DNA from: Rhodobiaceae bacterium
GTDB lineage: Bacteria; Pseudomonadota; Alphaproteobacteria; Rhizobiales; Tepidamorphaceae
Direction: 5' to 3'
Length of the DNA stretch: 64,000 nt
NCBI GenBank assembly: GCA_020637895.1
Contig: JACKJP010000008.1
Location: forward strand, 62,001-126,000
Shown in pieces: positions 1-8,820 of this stretch. Numbering within the stretch: the stretch's first letter is position 1; each line of letters begins with the position of its first letter. The notes under the pieces are model-generated. The model did not search any database. It was not told the origin of the DNA and was given only the letters and a program-made list of their open reading frames with translations. Both the position numbers and the translations under genes were made by a program.

Positions 1-195
1 GATAGCGAACTGCCGGTCTCGTTTTTGCAGCACGGGGCCGGAATCCGGTTCTGGGGCTCGTTCACCGATTGGCTCGATGGCCAGGATTGGTCAGAGGTCG
101 ATGTAAGACGAGCCTGCAGCGCTGCGGATGCGGTTTTTGACGCCTATCTCTCAGCCAGCCGCAACGAGACCGAAAGGCTGCCTCTTGAACATTGA
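1..195 (+). CDS. bphO: Biliverdin-producing heme oxygenase, C-terminal fragment
   Basis: The frame is open from the window edge to a TGA at 193-195, giving the last 64 residues of a protein. The remnant contains an aromatic FWGSFTDWLD stretch followed by an amphipathic helix, which resembles the C-terminal end of HmuO/BphO heme oxygenases. The stronger evidence is context: the next gene is a bacteriophytochrome, and bphO-bphP is a common pair in which BphO opens heme to biliverdin, the phytochrome chromophore. Its stop codon overlaps the proposed TTG start of bphP by 11 bases, which suggests translational coupling. The catalytic proximal histidine lies outside the window, so activity cannot be judged. 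Confidence 0.65.
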   Translation, partial: DSELPVSFLQHGAGIRFWGSFTDWLDGQDWSEVDVRRACSAADAVFDAYLSASRNETERLPLEH

Positions 196-2743
196 TGCCG
201 GCGCTCCCGTCGACCTGACAAATTGCGACCGCGAGCCGATCCATCTTCTGGGCAAGGTCCAGGATTACGGATTTCTGATCGGTTTCGGCGATGACGGCGC
301 GATCACCGAGATATCGGACAATGCGCGTACATACCTGAATGGAAGTACGCCCGAAATCGGCGACGATGTGGGTAGCATCATCGGCGGCGAGACGATGCAT
401 TTCATCCGCAACCGTGTACAGCACGTGCCCGTCGGCGGCGGTCATGAACTGATGTCGGCTGTTCCGCTTGGGCCGGACGGCAAGGTCTTCGACATCTCGG
501 TTCATCGAAATGGCGGGAACATCATCGTTGAGGCCGAGCCGCATGACATGCAGGCATCGCTCCATCAGGATGTCTCGGATGTCCGGAACGCCGTGGCCCG
601 ACTCAGCCGCGCGACGTCCTCCCAGCAGCTGTGCAACGACGCCGTCCGCATCACACGCATGCTCAGCGGTTTCGACCGTGTGATGTTCTACAAGTTTCTG
701 CCCGACGATAGCGGTGAAGTCATCGCCGAAGCGGCCAATGCCGATCTTGAGCCATTCCTGGGCCTTCGCTATCCAGCCAGCGACATTCCCAAACAGGCAC
801 GCGCTCTTTATGTGCGCAATCCGATCCGCATTATCTCCGATACCGGTTTTGCAGGTTCGCCCGTGCGCTCCTCCGATGGAGCGAAAACCATCGATCTGTC
901 GGACAGCGTGCTGCGATCCGTCTCCGAGATTCATCTGGAATATCTTGGCAACATGGGCGTCGGCGCTTCAATGTCGATATCTGTCGTCGTCGACGGAAAG
1001 CTATGGGGCCTGATCGCGTGCCATCACTACGCGCCGCGCGTGCTGAATGCGGGACTGCGCAACGCATTGCTGCTTTTCGGACAGATGCTGTCGCTGCTGT
1101 TGCAGTCGCGCCTGGATACGGAGGCGCGTTCGCACGACAATGCCGCGCAAAACATTGCGAGCCGAATTTCGCGCCTCGTTTCGTCGAATCGATCGGTGGA
1201 AGATCTGATAGGGCAGGCGGCGCGGGAATTCATGCCGCTGGTCGGCGCGGATGGCGTTGCCGTCATCCTTGACGGTTCGGTTCAGATGCTGGGCCGAACG
1301 CCGTCGCGCGATGAGTGCCTGGCGCTCTGTCGGCATATCGCCAATGCGCGGTCCTCGGAGATTTTCCACACGCACGACCTTGGACGGGCGATACCCGCTG
1401 CCGCAGACTATGTCATGCGCGCCGCCGGATTGCTGTCCGTGCCGATTTCGCGCTCGCCGCGCGACTATATCCTGTTCTTCCGACGCGAACTGGTGCGCAC
1501 CATCAACTGGGCGGGCAATCCCAACAAGCCCGTTGAGGTGGGACCGCACGGGATAAGGCTTACGCCGAGAAAGAGTTTTGAAGCCTGGCAGGAAACCGTC
1601 GCCGGACAGTCTGAATACTGGTCGGCCTCGGATCTGCACGCCGCGTCGCTCCTGCGCGTGACGCTGCTTGAGGTCGTGCTCAGGCTTACCGATGAGGTTG
1701 CGCGCGAACGCAAGACGTCCGGAGAGCGGCAGGAACTGCTGATTGCCGAGCTCAACCACCGGGTGCGCAATATCCTGGGGCTTGTCAGGGGGCTCATCAC
1801 CCAAAGCAAGCAGGACGGGATTTCCACGGCTGAATTCGTCGACGTTCTCGACAGCCGAATTCAGGCACTCGCCCGTGCGCACGATCTGGTCACCCGGCAC
1901 AACTGGCAGCCATCATCTGTCGTGGAAATGATCGAGCTTGAAGCGGAAAGCTACCTGCTGGACAAGCGCGACCGTGTCATAATCGATGGTGAAGACGTCT
2001 TGCTGACGCCTGTCGCCTTTTCCACCGTGGCGCTTGTCATGCATGAGATGATGACCAACTCCGCCAAATACGGCGCGCTTACCGACCAGCACGGCTCGCT
2101 CTTCATCACGCTGTCGACCGATAGCGACGGTGCGCTGGAAATCGCCTGGCGCGAAGAAGGTGGCCCGATCGTCCGGGCGCCGACGCGCCGCGGTTTCGGC
2201 TCGACCATCGTGGAACGCACGATCCCGTTCGAACTCGGTGGCGAGGCATCGATTGACTATAATCTCAGCGGCGTCAGGGCGCGATTTGTCGTGCCATCGA
2301 TGCACGTGTCCCGTCCGCGTCCGAAATCAGCTTCCGGTGTGTCCAGGGCCAAGGTAGCCGAGACGGATGCGGCCGCGCCTGACCGTGTGCTCATCGTTGA
2401 AGACAATCTTGTGATCGGAATCGAGGCGGAAGATATCTTCCTGTCGCTTGGCGCGAAGAACTGCACGGTCGTGTCGCGGTGCGCGGATGCATTGCGCCAT
2501 CTCGAGCACACACCGTTCGACTTTGCGTTTCTCGACTACAATCTTGGCGCTGAAACGAGCCTGCCCATCGCCGAGGCGCTTGCCCGGAAGGGAATTCCGT
2601 TCGCGTTCGCGACCGGTTATGGCGAAGGCGTGGACTTGCCGGCGCATCTCGCCGGCACGCCTTGCCTTGGCAAGCCGTACGGGACCGAGCAGGTTCGTCA
2701 GGTCCTCAGCGCGTTGCGCCCTGGCTCACAAGATCGCGAATGA
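185..2743 (+). CDS. bphP: Bacteriophytochrome hybrid HWE histidine kinase with C-terminal receiver
   Basis: A red/far-red photoreceptor kinase of 852 residues if it starts at the TTG at 185, which has a GAAAGG ribosome site; an ATG at 128 in the same frame is the alternative. Order of domains: PAS (about 10-120) with Cys14 in a TNCDREPIH motif, the expected biliverdin attachment cysteine; GAF (about 130-310) with PASDIP at 197-202 and the ACHH histidines near 280; PHY with a PRKSF tongue motif at 461-465; an HWE-type kinase with His525 in ELNHRVRN, an N-box NSAKYGA and the WRE signature near 655; then a receiver domain (about 733-846) with Asp784. The usual IQPHG after the PAS cysteine is replaced by VQDYG. 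HWE kinases often feed single-domain regulators or the general stress response, and a receiver gene lies directly opposite. Confidence 0.92.
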   Translation: MNIDAGAPVDLTNCDREPIHLLGKVQDYGFLIGFGDDGAITEISDNARTYLNGSTPEIGDDVGSIIGGETMHFIRNRVQHVPVGGGHELMSAVPLGPDGKVFDISVHRNGGNIIVEAEPHDMQASLHQDVSDVRNAVARLSRATSSQQLCNDAVRITRMLSGFDRVMFYKFLPDDSGEVIAEAANADLEPFLGLRYPASDIPKQARALYVRNPIRIISDTGFAGSPVRSSDGAKTIDLSDSVLRSVSEIHLEYLGNMGVGASMSISVVVDGKLWGLIACHHYAPRVLNAGLRNALLLFGQMLSLLLQSRLDTEARSHDNAAQNIASRISRLVSSNRSVEDLIGQAAREFMPLVGADGVAVILDGSVQMLGRTPSRDECLALCRHIANARSSEIFHTHDLGRAIPAAADYVMRAAGLLSVPISRSPRDYILFFRRELVRTINWAGNPNKPVEVGPHGIRLTPRKSFEAWQETVAGQSEYWSASDLHAASLLRVTLLEVVLRLTDEVARERKTSGERQELLIAELNHRVRNILGLVRGLITQSKQDGISTAEFVDVLDSRIQALARAHDLVTRHNWQPSSVVEMIELEAESYLLDKRDRVIIDGEDVLLTPVAFSTVALVMHEMMTNSAKYGALTDQHGSLFITLSTDSDGALEIAWREEGGPIVRAPTRRGFGSTIVERTIPFELGGEASIDYNLSGVRARFVVPSMHVSRPRPKSASGVSRAKVAETDAAAPDRVLIVEDNLVIGIEAEDIFLSLGAKNCTVVSRCADALRHLEHTPFDFAFLDYNLGAETSLPIAEALARKGIPFAFATGYGEGVDLPAHLAGTPCLGKPYGTEQVRQVLSALRPGSQDRE

Positions 2744-3074
2744 GCGCATCATAGCGGGCGGGCTTCGTTACCACCTTGCCGGGATCAATCCCCGCCGCAG
2801 CAATTTCGTCCGACGGCGCACCCGTGACGATGACATAGCGAATACCCTTCTCGCCCAGCCTTGATGCAACGTCCGTCGAGTTGCCATCGACAAGATTGAA
2901 ATCCACCAACGCGCCGCAGAAAGAATCGCGCTCTATGAGCATCAGCGCGTTGCGGCGGCTTTCTGTGGTCACGGGGATAAAACCCTGACTTTGGGCCGCA
3001 GCCTCGGCGTCCATCGCGACGAACACGTCGTCTTCTACGATCAGCAGCTTTTTCTGGTCATGTTTCATCATCAT
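2706..3074 (-). CDS. Single-domain response regulator
   Basis: A 122-residue stand-alone receiver domain with the acidic pair in IVEDD, a phosphoacceptor Asp in the LVDFNL segment, a switch Thr in VTGAP and the conserved Lys in VTKPAR. There is no output domain, so it probably acts as a phosphate relay or sink or by protein contact. It is transcribed toward the bacteriophytochrome and the two coding regions overlap by 38 bases at their 3' ends. Its sequence resembles the receiver attached to that kinase, which fits a role as a partner of it or of a related HWE kinase; this is inferred from position. Three successive ATG codons occur at its start, so the exact first residue is uncertain. Confidence 0.85.
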   Translation of the reverse strand: MMMKHDQKKLLIVEDDVFVAMDAEAAAQSQGFIPVTTESRRNALMLIERDSFCGALVDFNLVDGNSTDVASRLGEKGIRYVIVTGAPSDEIAAAGIDPGKVVTKPARYDALIRDLVSQGATR

Positions 3075-3091
3075 ATCGTCCTCGTGAAAAG

Positions 3092-3116
3092 AACGGCAGC
3101 GGAGCGAAATGGTTCA
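3092..3116 (-). promoter_or_regulatory. Possible EcfG (general stress sigma factor) promoter for the receiver gene
   Basis: Read on the minus strand, TGAAC is followed after exactly 16 bases by CGTT, close to the alphaproteobacterial EcfG consensus GGAAC-N16/17-CGTT with one mismatch in the -35 box. It lies about 18-40 bases upstream of the receiver's ATG cluster. HWE kinases and single receivers are common in this stress pathway. Short motifs like this occur by chance, so this is a weak call. Confidence 0.3.
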
Positions 3117-3299
3117 AATTCGATTCATTTCAACGGACTGACATGGCTAACAAATAGTTGATGGCGGACAGGGACGGGATGCAGGGTTGATGCGCCGGTA
3201 TGCCGCTACCAACGCAGGGCCTCAACTGCTAAACCGGCCGGGACAAATCAGCGTAGATATGAAATCTGCACGAAACCCGGAACCGATCAGGACAGCGGC

Positions 3300-4364
3300 A
3301 TGAACAAGAATTCCGCCATCGCGTCTTTCAGCGGCGCGCCGCAAACGTTTCCCGCCGACCACCCGCCGGTCAGTGCCGGCCGGATTGGTGTTCTGCTGGT
3401 GAACCTCGGCACTCCTGACGGTACAAGCTACTGGCCGATGCGCCGGTACCTTGCCGAATTTCTCAAGGACAGACGGGTGATCGAGTGGCCGCGCGCGCTC
3501 TGGTACCCGATTCTCTACGGTATCGTTCTCAACACACGGCCCGGCAAATCGGGCGCTGCCTACGCAACCATCTGGAACAACGAACGCAACGAAGGTCCAC
3601 TTCGCACCTTCACCCGTTCGCAGGCGACGAAACTTGCTGAACGGCTTGGCACGGACGGCGGCCGGCTCGTGATCGACTGGGCGATGCGCTACGGCCAGCC
3701 ATCCATCGAGGCCGGTTTCAATCGCCTTGCCGAGCAGGGCTGCGAGCGCGTGCTCGTATTCCCGCTTTACCCGCAATATGCCGCCTCGACGACCGCGACG
3801 GTCAACGACAAGGCGTTCGAGGCGCTGACCGCGATGCGCTGGCAGCCAGCCCTGCGCACTGTGCCGCCCTACCACGACGATCCGGCCTATATCGATGCGC
3901 TGGCGATCTCGGTCGAAAGGCATCTCGCAACGCTCGATTTCGAGCCGGAGGTCGTTCTCGCCTCATTCCACGGAATACCCGTTTCCTATTTCAGGAAGGG
4001 CGATCCCTATCATTGCCAGTGCCACAAGACGACGCGCCTGCTTCGCGAGCGGCTCGGCTGGCCGGCTGACAGATTGCGGATCACCTTTCAGTCGCGTTTC
4101 GGCCCGGAGGAGTGGTTGCAGCCCTATACCGACAAGACGGTGGAGCAGCTTGCACGCGACGGCGTGAAATCGATCGCCGTCATGAATCCCGGCTTCGTCG
4201 CCGACTGCCTTGAGACGCTTGAGGAAATCGGCGAGCAGGCCAGGGAAAGCTTCCTGCACAATGGCGGTACGAACTTCACCCATATTCCCTGCCTGAACGA
4301 CAGCGACGAGGGCATGAACGTCATCGAGGCAGTGGTGCGGCGGGAACTGTCCGGCTGGCGCTAG
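3300..4364 (+). CDS. hemH: Ferrochelatase
   Basis: Inserts ferrous iron into protoporphyrin IX, the last step of heme synthesis. The 354-residue length is normal. The protein opens with a GVLLVNLGTPD strand, carries the ferrochelatase signature around SFHGIPVSYFRKGDPYHCQC with the metal-site His224, and later a PGFVADCLETLEEI segment with the conserved acidic residues. The start ATG follows an AGGACAG ribosome site. Heme is the substrate of the heme oxygenase encoded at the left edge, so placing hemH beside the phytochrome genes links heme supply and bilin production, although hemH transcription looks independent. Confidence 0.96.
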   Translation: MNKNSAIASFSGAPQTFPADHPPVSAGRIGVLLVNLGTPDGTSYWPMRRYLAEFLKDRRVIEWPRALWYPILYGIVLNTRPGKSGAAYATIWNNERNEGPLRTFTRSQATKLAERLGTDGGRLVIDWAMRYGQPSIEAGFNRLAEQGCERVLVFPLYPQYAASTTATVNDKAFEALTAMRWQPALRTVPPYHDDPAYIDALAISVERHLATLDFEPEVVLASFHGIPVSYFRKGDPYHCQCHKTTRLLRERLGWPADRLRITFQSRFGPEEWLQPYTDKTVEQLARDGVKSIAVMNPGFVADCLETLEEIGEQARESFLHNGGTNFTHIPCLNDSDEGMNVIEAVVRRELSGWR

Positions 4365-4386
4365 AAGGCGCTGACCGTACGAAACC

Positions 4387-5241
4387 TCACGGCTGGTGGG
4401 AGGTCGGCAGGGGCGGCGCCTCGCTCAGCAGCCGAATGGTGATGCGACGGTTGGCGGCGAGAAAGCTGTCTTCGGGAAAAAGCGGCTGCGTGTCGGCCTT
4501 GCCGGTCACGGCGGCGAAACGATCCTGCGGCACGCCATATTCCTGCAGGATCATGCGCACCATATTCGCGCGGTCCGCCGAAAGCTCCCAATGACCGTAA
4601 CCGGGCTTTTCGTCGGACCGGTCTGAACTGGTATGGCCGACAATTTCTATGCGGTTCGGAAGGTCGCGCAGAACCGGACCCATTTTGCCGATGATGGACC
4701 GGGTGCGCTCGAATGGATATTTCGACCCTTCCGGGAACATTGAACGGCCGTCCTGATCAATGATCTGGATATTGAGCGCGGTCTCGTCCTCCTCGACCAG
4801 AATCTGATCCGAAAGCTGAAGGATTTCCGGCATTTCCTGCCAGGCCTGCCGCAGCGACTCGGCGGCGGCGGTGAACTCGCGCGGGCGTTCGTTTTCAGCC
4901 TTTTCGATGTCGTGGGTATTGAGCTCAGGACCCTGCTTGACGCGGTGCTCATGGCGCTGATTGGCAAATTCGGAATCCAGGTCGTTCTGATCGATCGCGA
5001 CATCGCGGATATATTCGCGCACCGGCGTGCCTTCCATTTCGATCATTCCGGTGCGACGCGTGGCGTCGCGCGTGCCGAAGGCCTCGCGCATCGAACCTGC
5101 GACGACCTGCAGCTTCTGCGTATCCTGGATCGAGAACGAGATGATGAGAACGAAGAAGCAGCAAAGAAGCGACATCAGATCGGCAAAAGTGACGATCCAG
5201 TCGGGAGCTCCTGCGGGTGCGCTTGATTTTCTGCGGGCCAT
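4387..5241 (-). CDS. motB: MotB-like stator protein with OmpA peptidoglycan-binding domain
   Basis: A 284-residue protein with one N-terminal membrane helix (about 14-37) that carries Asp21 in the TFADLMSLL motif, the ion-binding aspartate of MotB/PomB. A long linker follows, and then a C-terminal OmpA-like domain (about 150-275) containing IEIVGHTSS and SADRAN peptidoglycan-binding motifs. With the adjacent MotA-like protein it should form an ion-driven stator anchored to the wall. The gap to the upstream gene is 14 bases, so the two are co-transcribed. No flagellar gene is present in the window, so it may serve a flagellum encoded elsewhere or another wall-anchored motor. Confidence 0.88.
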   Translation of the reverse strand: MARRKSSAPAGAPDWIVTFADLMSLLCCFFVLIISFSIQDTQKLQVVAGSMREAFGTRDATRRTGMIEMEGTPVREYIRDVAIDQNDLDSEFANQRHEHRVKQGPELNTHDIEKAENERPREFTAAAESLRQAWQEMPEILQLSDQILVEEDETALNIQIIDQDGRSMFPEGSKYPFERTRSIIGKMGPVLRDLPNRIEIVGHTSSDRSDEKPGYGHWELSADRANMVRMILQEYGVPQDRFAAVTGKADTQPLFPEDSFLAANRRITIRLLSEAPPLPTSHQP

Positions 5242-5255
5242 CGGCGCGGTTCCGA

Positions 5256-6032
5256 TCAGGCGACCGCTTCCGCCGCGGCGGGTTCAAGGCGGTGCTTTTC
5301 AGGCAGATAGGATGTCAGCATCTCGCGGATCAGGTTGGGGCTCTTGGAATCGCGGATCTGCATCACGCCATCGAGGATCAGCGTCTGGTTGACTTCCTCG
5401 ATCTTGGATTTGTTCGAAAGCTTGTCTGAAATCGGCAACGCCACGAGGTTGGCGATAAGCGCGCCGTAGAGCGTCGTCAGCAGGGCGACGGCCATCGCCG
5501 GGCCAATGGCGGAGGGATCATCCATCTTGGCCAGCATCTGCACCAGACCGACGAGCGTTCCGATCATGCCGAAGGCTGGGGCGGCGTCGCCGATCGCCTT
5601 GAAGATGCGCTGACCCTCGTCTAGCCGTTCAAGATTGAGGTCGCGCTCCTTTTCCAGCGTTTCCTGAATGAAGCGGGGATCATAGCCGTCCGCGACATAC
5701 TGGATGCCCTTGGCCAGGAGCTCGTTGGTTACCTCGATGTTTTCCAGTCCGAGCGGACCCTGCTTGCGAATGATGTCGGCGAGGTTCGCGATCTCGTCGA
5801 TCAGTTCGCGCGGCTCGGTCTTGCGGTGAGTGAATGCGACCTTGCCGCCAAGGACGATCGCCGTTGCGACATGGGTGAGCGGAAAGCGGATGAATGTGGC
5901 GGCAATGGTGCCGCCGACGACGATGAAGACGGACGGAATATCGACAAATCCGCCGAAATTTCCGCCGAGGAAAATAGCGATGCCGACGATGATTATGCCG
6001 GAGATGATGCCGGCAATTGTGGCGATATCCAT
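5256..6032 (-). CDS. motA: MotA/PomA-like stator channel protein
   Basis: A 258-residue inner-membrane protein with four predicted helices: two at the N-terminus (about 5-50) and two near 150-205, separated by a cytoplasmic loop of about 90 residues. The segments around DIPSVFIVVGGT and APAFGMIGTLVGLVQML match the MotA/PomA family, including the conserved proline ahead of helix 3. The compact size and sequence look more like PomA, a sodium-type stator, than the long E. coli MotA. It is the first gene of a two-gene unit with the MotB-like gene. Ion choice cannot be settled by inspection. Confidence 0.88.
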   Translation of the reverse strand: MDIATIAGIISGIIIVGIAIFLGGNFGGFVDIPSVFIVVGGTIAATFIRFPLTHVATAIVLGGKVAFTHRKTEPRELIDEIANLADIIRKQGPLGLENIEVTNELLAKGIQYVADGYDPRFIQETLEKERDLNLERLDEGQRIFKAIGDAAPAFGMIGTLVGLVQMLAKMDDPSAIGPAMAVALLTTLYGALIANLVALPISDKLSNKSKIEEVNQTLILDGVMQIRDSKSPNLIREMLTSYLPEKHRLEPAAAEAVA

Positions 6033-6243
6033 CGTAAACCCGTTCCCCAGCCAGTACCCGTCGCGTTGCGATGGGGCGATCTTCCCCCGCGCGATACACC
6101 CTAGTGGCGGATTCTAACCAAAACGCTAAGGCGGCCGGGGTGGGTGGAAGAGGATCCGGTATTTAAGCGGCTGTTAACCATAAATTTTCTACCATCACAC
6201 CAGCACGCGCGGAAAATCCGGCGCTGTTTCGACAAACGCGATC

Positions 6244-7740
6244 ATGCGGGTGCGGCCTGTGCCATTCTTCAGCAAAATAGGGATTGCCGCGGCAGGGCTT
6301 GCCATCGTTCTTTCGTCGCCGGCGGCATCGCAGCAGGCAGGCAGCACCTCCGGCAGCCAGCCTGCGCTCGATAGCGAGCTGCGGCGGGGAACGGTCGGCG
6401 ATGGCGCCAGCGCCGATACGACGGGGTCAATCGCGTCGGCGGCGCCGCCTTCAGAAACCACCAGGACTTCGGCAAGAGACGTTCTGGAGCAGGTATTCGG
6501 CAAGACCTACCTTGAACACAACCCTTTGACCGCGAGTGTCGAGAAACCGCCCGAAGCCGAGACCGCACCGGAAACGGCACCGCCGCATTCGCCTGAGGAC
6601 AATCCGTTCGAGCCGACGGGGATCCGCATTCATGGCTGGACGTTCCGGCCGTCGCTGGAATCGAGTCTGGGTTATACGGACAACGTCAATTCCACAGGCG
6701 TCAGCGCGGCGCGGCGCGGCAGCGCGCTATGGCGCCTGCGGCCGCAGCTGGATTTTGAGTCCGGGTGGAGCCGGCACAGCCTCTCCGGCTCAATCGGCCT
6801 GACGCATGAGGAATACCGGCGCCCGGGCGTCGAGAACAAGACCGGCATCGACGCCGCCCTGAACGGGCGCATCGACATCAGGCGTGATCTGACCCTGGAA
6901 GGCGATCTGACCTACAGCCGCTCGCAGCAATCCTTCTCCGATCCGAACACGCCAGCGACGGCGCTCAAGGCGCCGGACGTCGATACAGTCTCGGGCAACG
7001 CGTCCCTGACCAAACAGTTCGGACGCTATTTCCTGGCGCTGATCGGATCGATCGAGCGGGCTGTATACCAGTCCGTGCCGGCCCAGGGTGGCGGCATGAT
7101 CGACAATTCGGCGCGCGACTACACGGCTTTGTCGGAAGGATTGCGTCTCGGATATGAATTTACCGACCGGACAAGCGTCTTTACCGAAGTGAGCCTCAAC
7201 CAGACCGTTCATGACCGCAAGATCGACGCAAACGGCAATCTGCGGGGCTCCAGCGGCTATACCGCCGCCGTCGGTGCGAAGATCGACGGAGACGTGCTCA
7301 AGGGCGAGGGGCGCATCGGGTTCCGGATTGCCGATCCGGATGATCCGAGCTTTTCGCGAATTCGCGGTTTCGTCGCCGAAAGCAGCCTCACATGGCAGGC
7401 GACGACGCTCACCAGCTTCACGCTGCGCAGCTCCACCGATTTCGAGGAGACAATCCTTGCGGGAACATCGACGATCCGCCGGCATCAGGTCGGCGTCGAT
7501 ATGGAGCATGCGCTGAGGCGCAACCTGATCTTTACCGCCTCCGGCGGATGGACACGTTCGGACTATGTCGGATCTGCAAGGACCATCGACGAGTTCACCG
7601 CATCGGCCGGGCTGGAGTACAAGCTGAACCGGCAGATGGCGATACGAGGCCGCTACGAATTCGTGTCCTCGCAGTCCACCATCGCTGGCGAGAGCTACGA
7701 CGCCAGCACCGTCACCGTCGGCGTCATCCTGAGACGCTGA
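6244..7740 (+). CDS. Outer membrane beta-barrel protein (BBP2 family)
   Basis: A 498-residue exported protein. A signal peptide covers about residues 1-29, a low-complexity Ser/Pro/Glu-rich stretch runs to about 120, and from about 125 to the end there are alternating amphipathic beta strands with YTDNVN-like turns, typical of the putative beta-barrel porin 2 family. The C-terminus ends in a strand with terminal RR instead of the classical Phe/Trp. Members of this family often sit beside exopolysaccharide genes and may act as outer-membrane export channels. The neighbours galU and galE make UDP-sugars, which fits but does not prove such a role. Confidence 0.75.
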   Translation: MRVRPVPFFSKIGIAAAGLAIVLSSPAASQQAGSTSGSQPALDSELRRGTVGDGASADTTGSIASAAPPSETTRTSARDVLEQVFGKTYLEHNPLTASVEKPPEAETAPETAPPHSPEDNPFEPTGIRIHGWTFRPSLESSLGYTDNVNSTGVSAARRGSALWRLRPQLDFESGWSRHSLSGSIGLTHEEYRRPGVENKTGIDAALNGRIDIRRDLTLEGDLTYSRSQQSFSDPNTPATALKAPDVDTVSGNASLTKQFGRYFLALIGSIERAVYQSVPAQGGGMIDNSARDYTALSEGLRLGYEFTDRTSVFTEVSLNQTVHDRKIDANGNLRGSSGYTAAVGAKIDGDVLKGEGRIGFRIADPDDPSFSRIRGFVAESSLTWQATTLTSFTLRSSTDFEETILAGTSTIRRHQVGVDMEHALRRNLIFTASGGWTRSDYVGSARTIDEFTASAGLEYKLNRQMAIRGRYEFVSSQSTIAGESYDASTVTVGVILRR

Positions 7741-7749
7741 GGCCGATAC

Positions 7750-8628
7750 CTAAAGATACTTGCGCATCTCCTCGCGCAGGCCGTCCGCGAGATCGTCCCG
7801 TTCCATCGCGTAGGCGATGTTGGCAGCAAGGAAGCCGCTCTTCGAACCGCAGTCGAACGTCCGGCCAAGGAACCGATAGGCATAGAAGGGCTGCTGGCTG
7901 TTGAGCGTAATCATCGCGTCGGTGATCTGGATTTCACCGCCTGCGCCGGGCGCCTGGTTTTCCAGCAAATCGAAAATCTCCGGCTGCAGAATATAGCGTC
8001 CGGTAATGATCAGGTTTGACGGCGCGGTACCCTTCGCCGGTTTCTCCACCATCTGCGTCAGGCTGAATGTCCGCTCGGCGCGCTCTTCGCCGATGCCGAC
8101 GACGCCGTACTGATGGGTCTGGTCCTCGGCTACTTCCTCTACCGCGATCATGTTGGCGTCTTCGCCCAGGCTGGCGTGGGCCTCGATCATCTGCGCCAGG
8201 CAACTCTTGTCATGCTTTACCAGCACGTCCGGCAGCAACAGCGCGAACGGCTCATTGCCTACCAGTTCGCGCGCGCACCAGACCGCATGGCCAAGGCCGC
8301 GCGGGGCCTGCTGGCGGGTGAAGCTGGTCTGTCCGGGGCCGGGCTGGTCGCTGTTCAGGGTTTCCAGCTCCTTGCGCTTGCCGCGCTCGCCAAGCGTCGA
8401 TTCCAGCTCGACCTGATTGTCGAAATGATCCTCGATCACCGCCTTGTTGCGTCCGGTGACGAAGATGAAATGTTCGATCCCCGCGGCGCGCGCCTCATCA
8501 AACACATGCTGGATCAGCGGTCGATCGACGACCGTCAGCATCTCCTTCGGCATGGCTTTGGTGGCAGGAAGAAATCGCGTGCCGAGGCCTGCAACTGGAA
8601 ACACGGCCTTACGGATAGGACGGGGCAT
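7750..8628 (-). CDS. galU: UTP-glucose-1-phosphate uridylyltransferase
   Basis: Makes UDP-glucose from UTP and glucose-1-phosphate for polysaccharide and lipid glycosylation. The 292-residue length is standard. The nucleotide-binding N-terminus AVFPVAGLGTRFLPATKAMPKEML is present as overlapping conserved blocks, followed by LLLPDVL and a VEKP motif near 195, and GGEIQITDA near 235, all characteristic of GalU. An AGAGGATCC sequence lies ahead of the ATG. It converges on the beta-barrel gene with only 9 bases between the stops and diverges from galE. Confidence 0.96.
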   Translation of the reverse strand: MPRPIRKAVFPVAGLGTRFLPATKAMPKEMLTVVDRPLIQHVFDEARAAGIEHFIFVTGRNKAVIEDHFDNQVELESTLGERGKRKELETLNSDQPGPGQTSFTRQQAPRGLGHAVWCARELVGNEPFALLLPDVLVKHDKSCLAQMIEAHASLGEDANMIAVEEVAEDQTHQYGVVGIGEERAERTFSLTQMVEKPAKGTAPSNLIITGRYILQPEIFDLLENQAPGAGGEIQITDAMITLNSQQPFYAYRFLGRTFDCGSKSGFLAANIAYAMERDDLADGLREEMRKYL

Positions 8629-8820
8629 GGAGGATCCTCTTTGGGTTGATTCTGGCGGGTCCCGATAGGGATTTAGTTACGATACCTAAAGGCTTTGTCC
8701 ACTATCTTGCAGTGATCAAGACCCATTTGCGCCCGATTGGTCGGTACCAATCACGCAAATGCGGCTGCCCGGCGAACTGTTCCGGGAATCGAATTCAAGG
8801 TTATGCGAGAAGGTGTCTTC

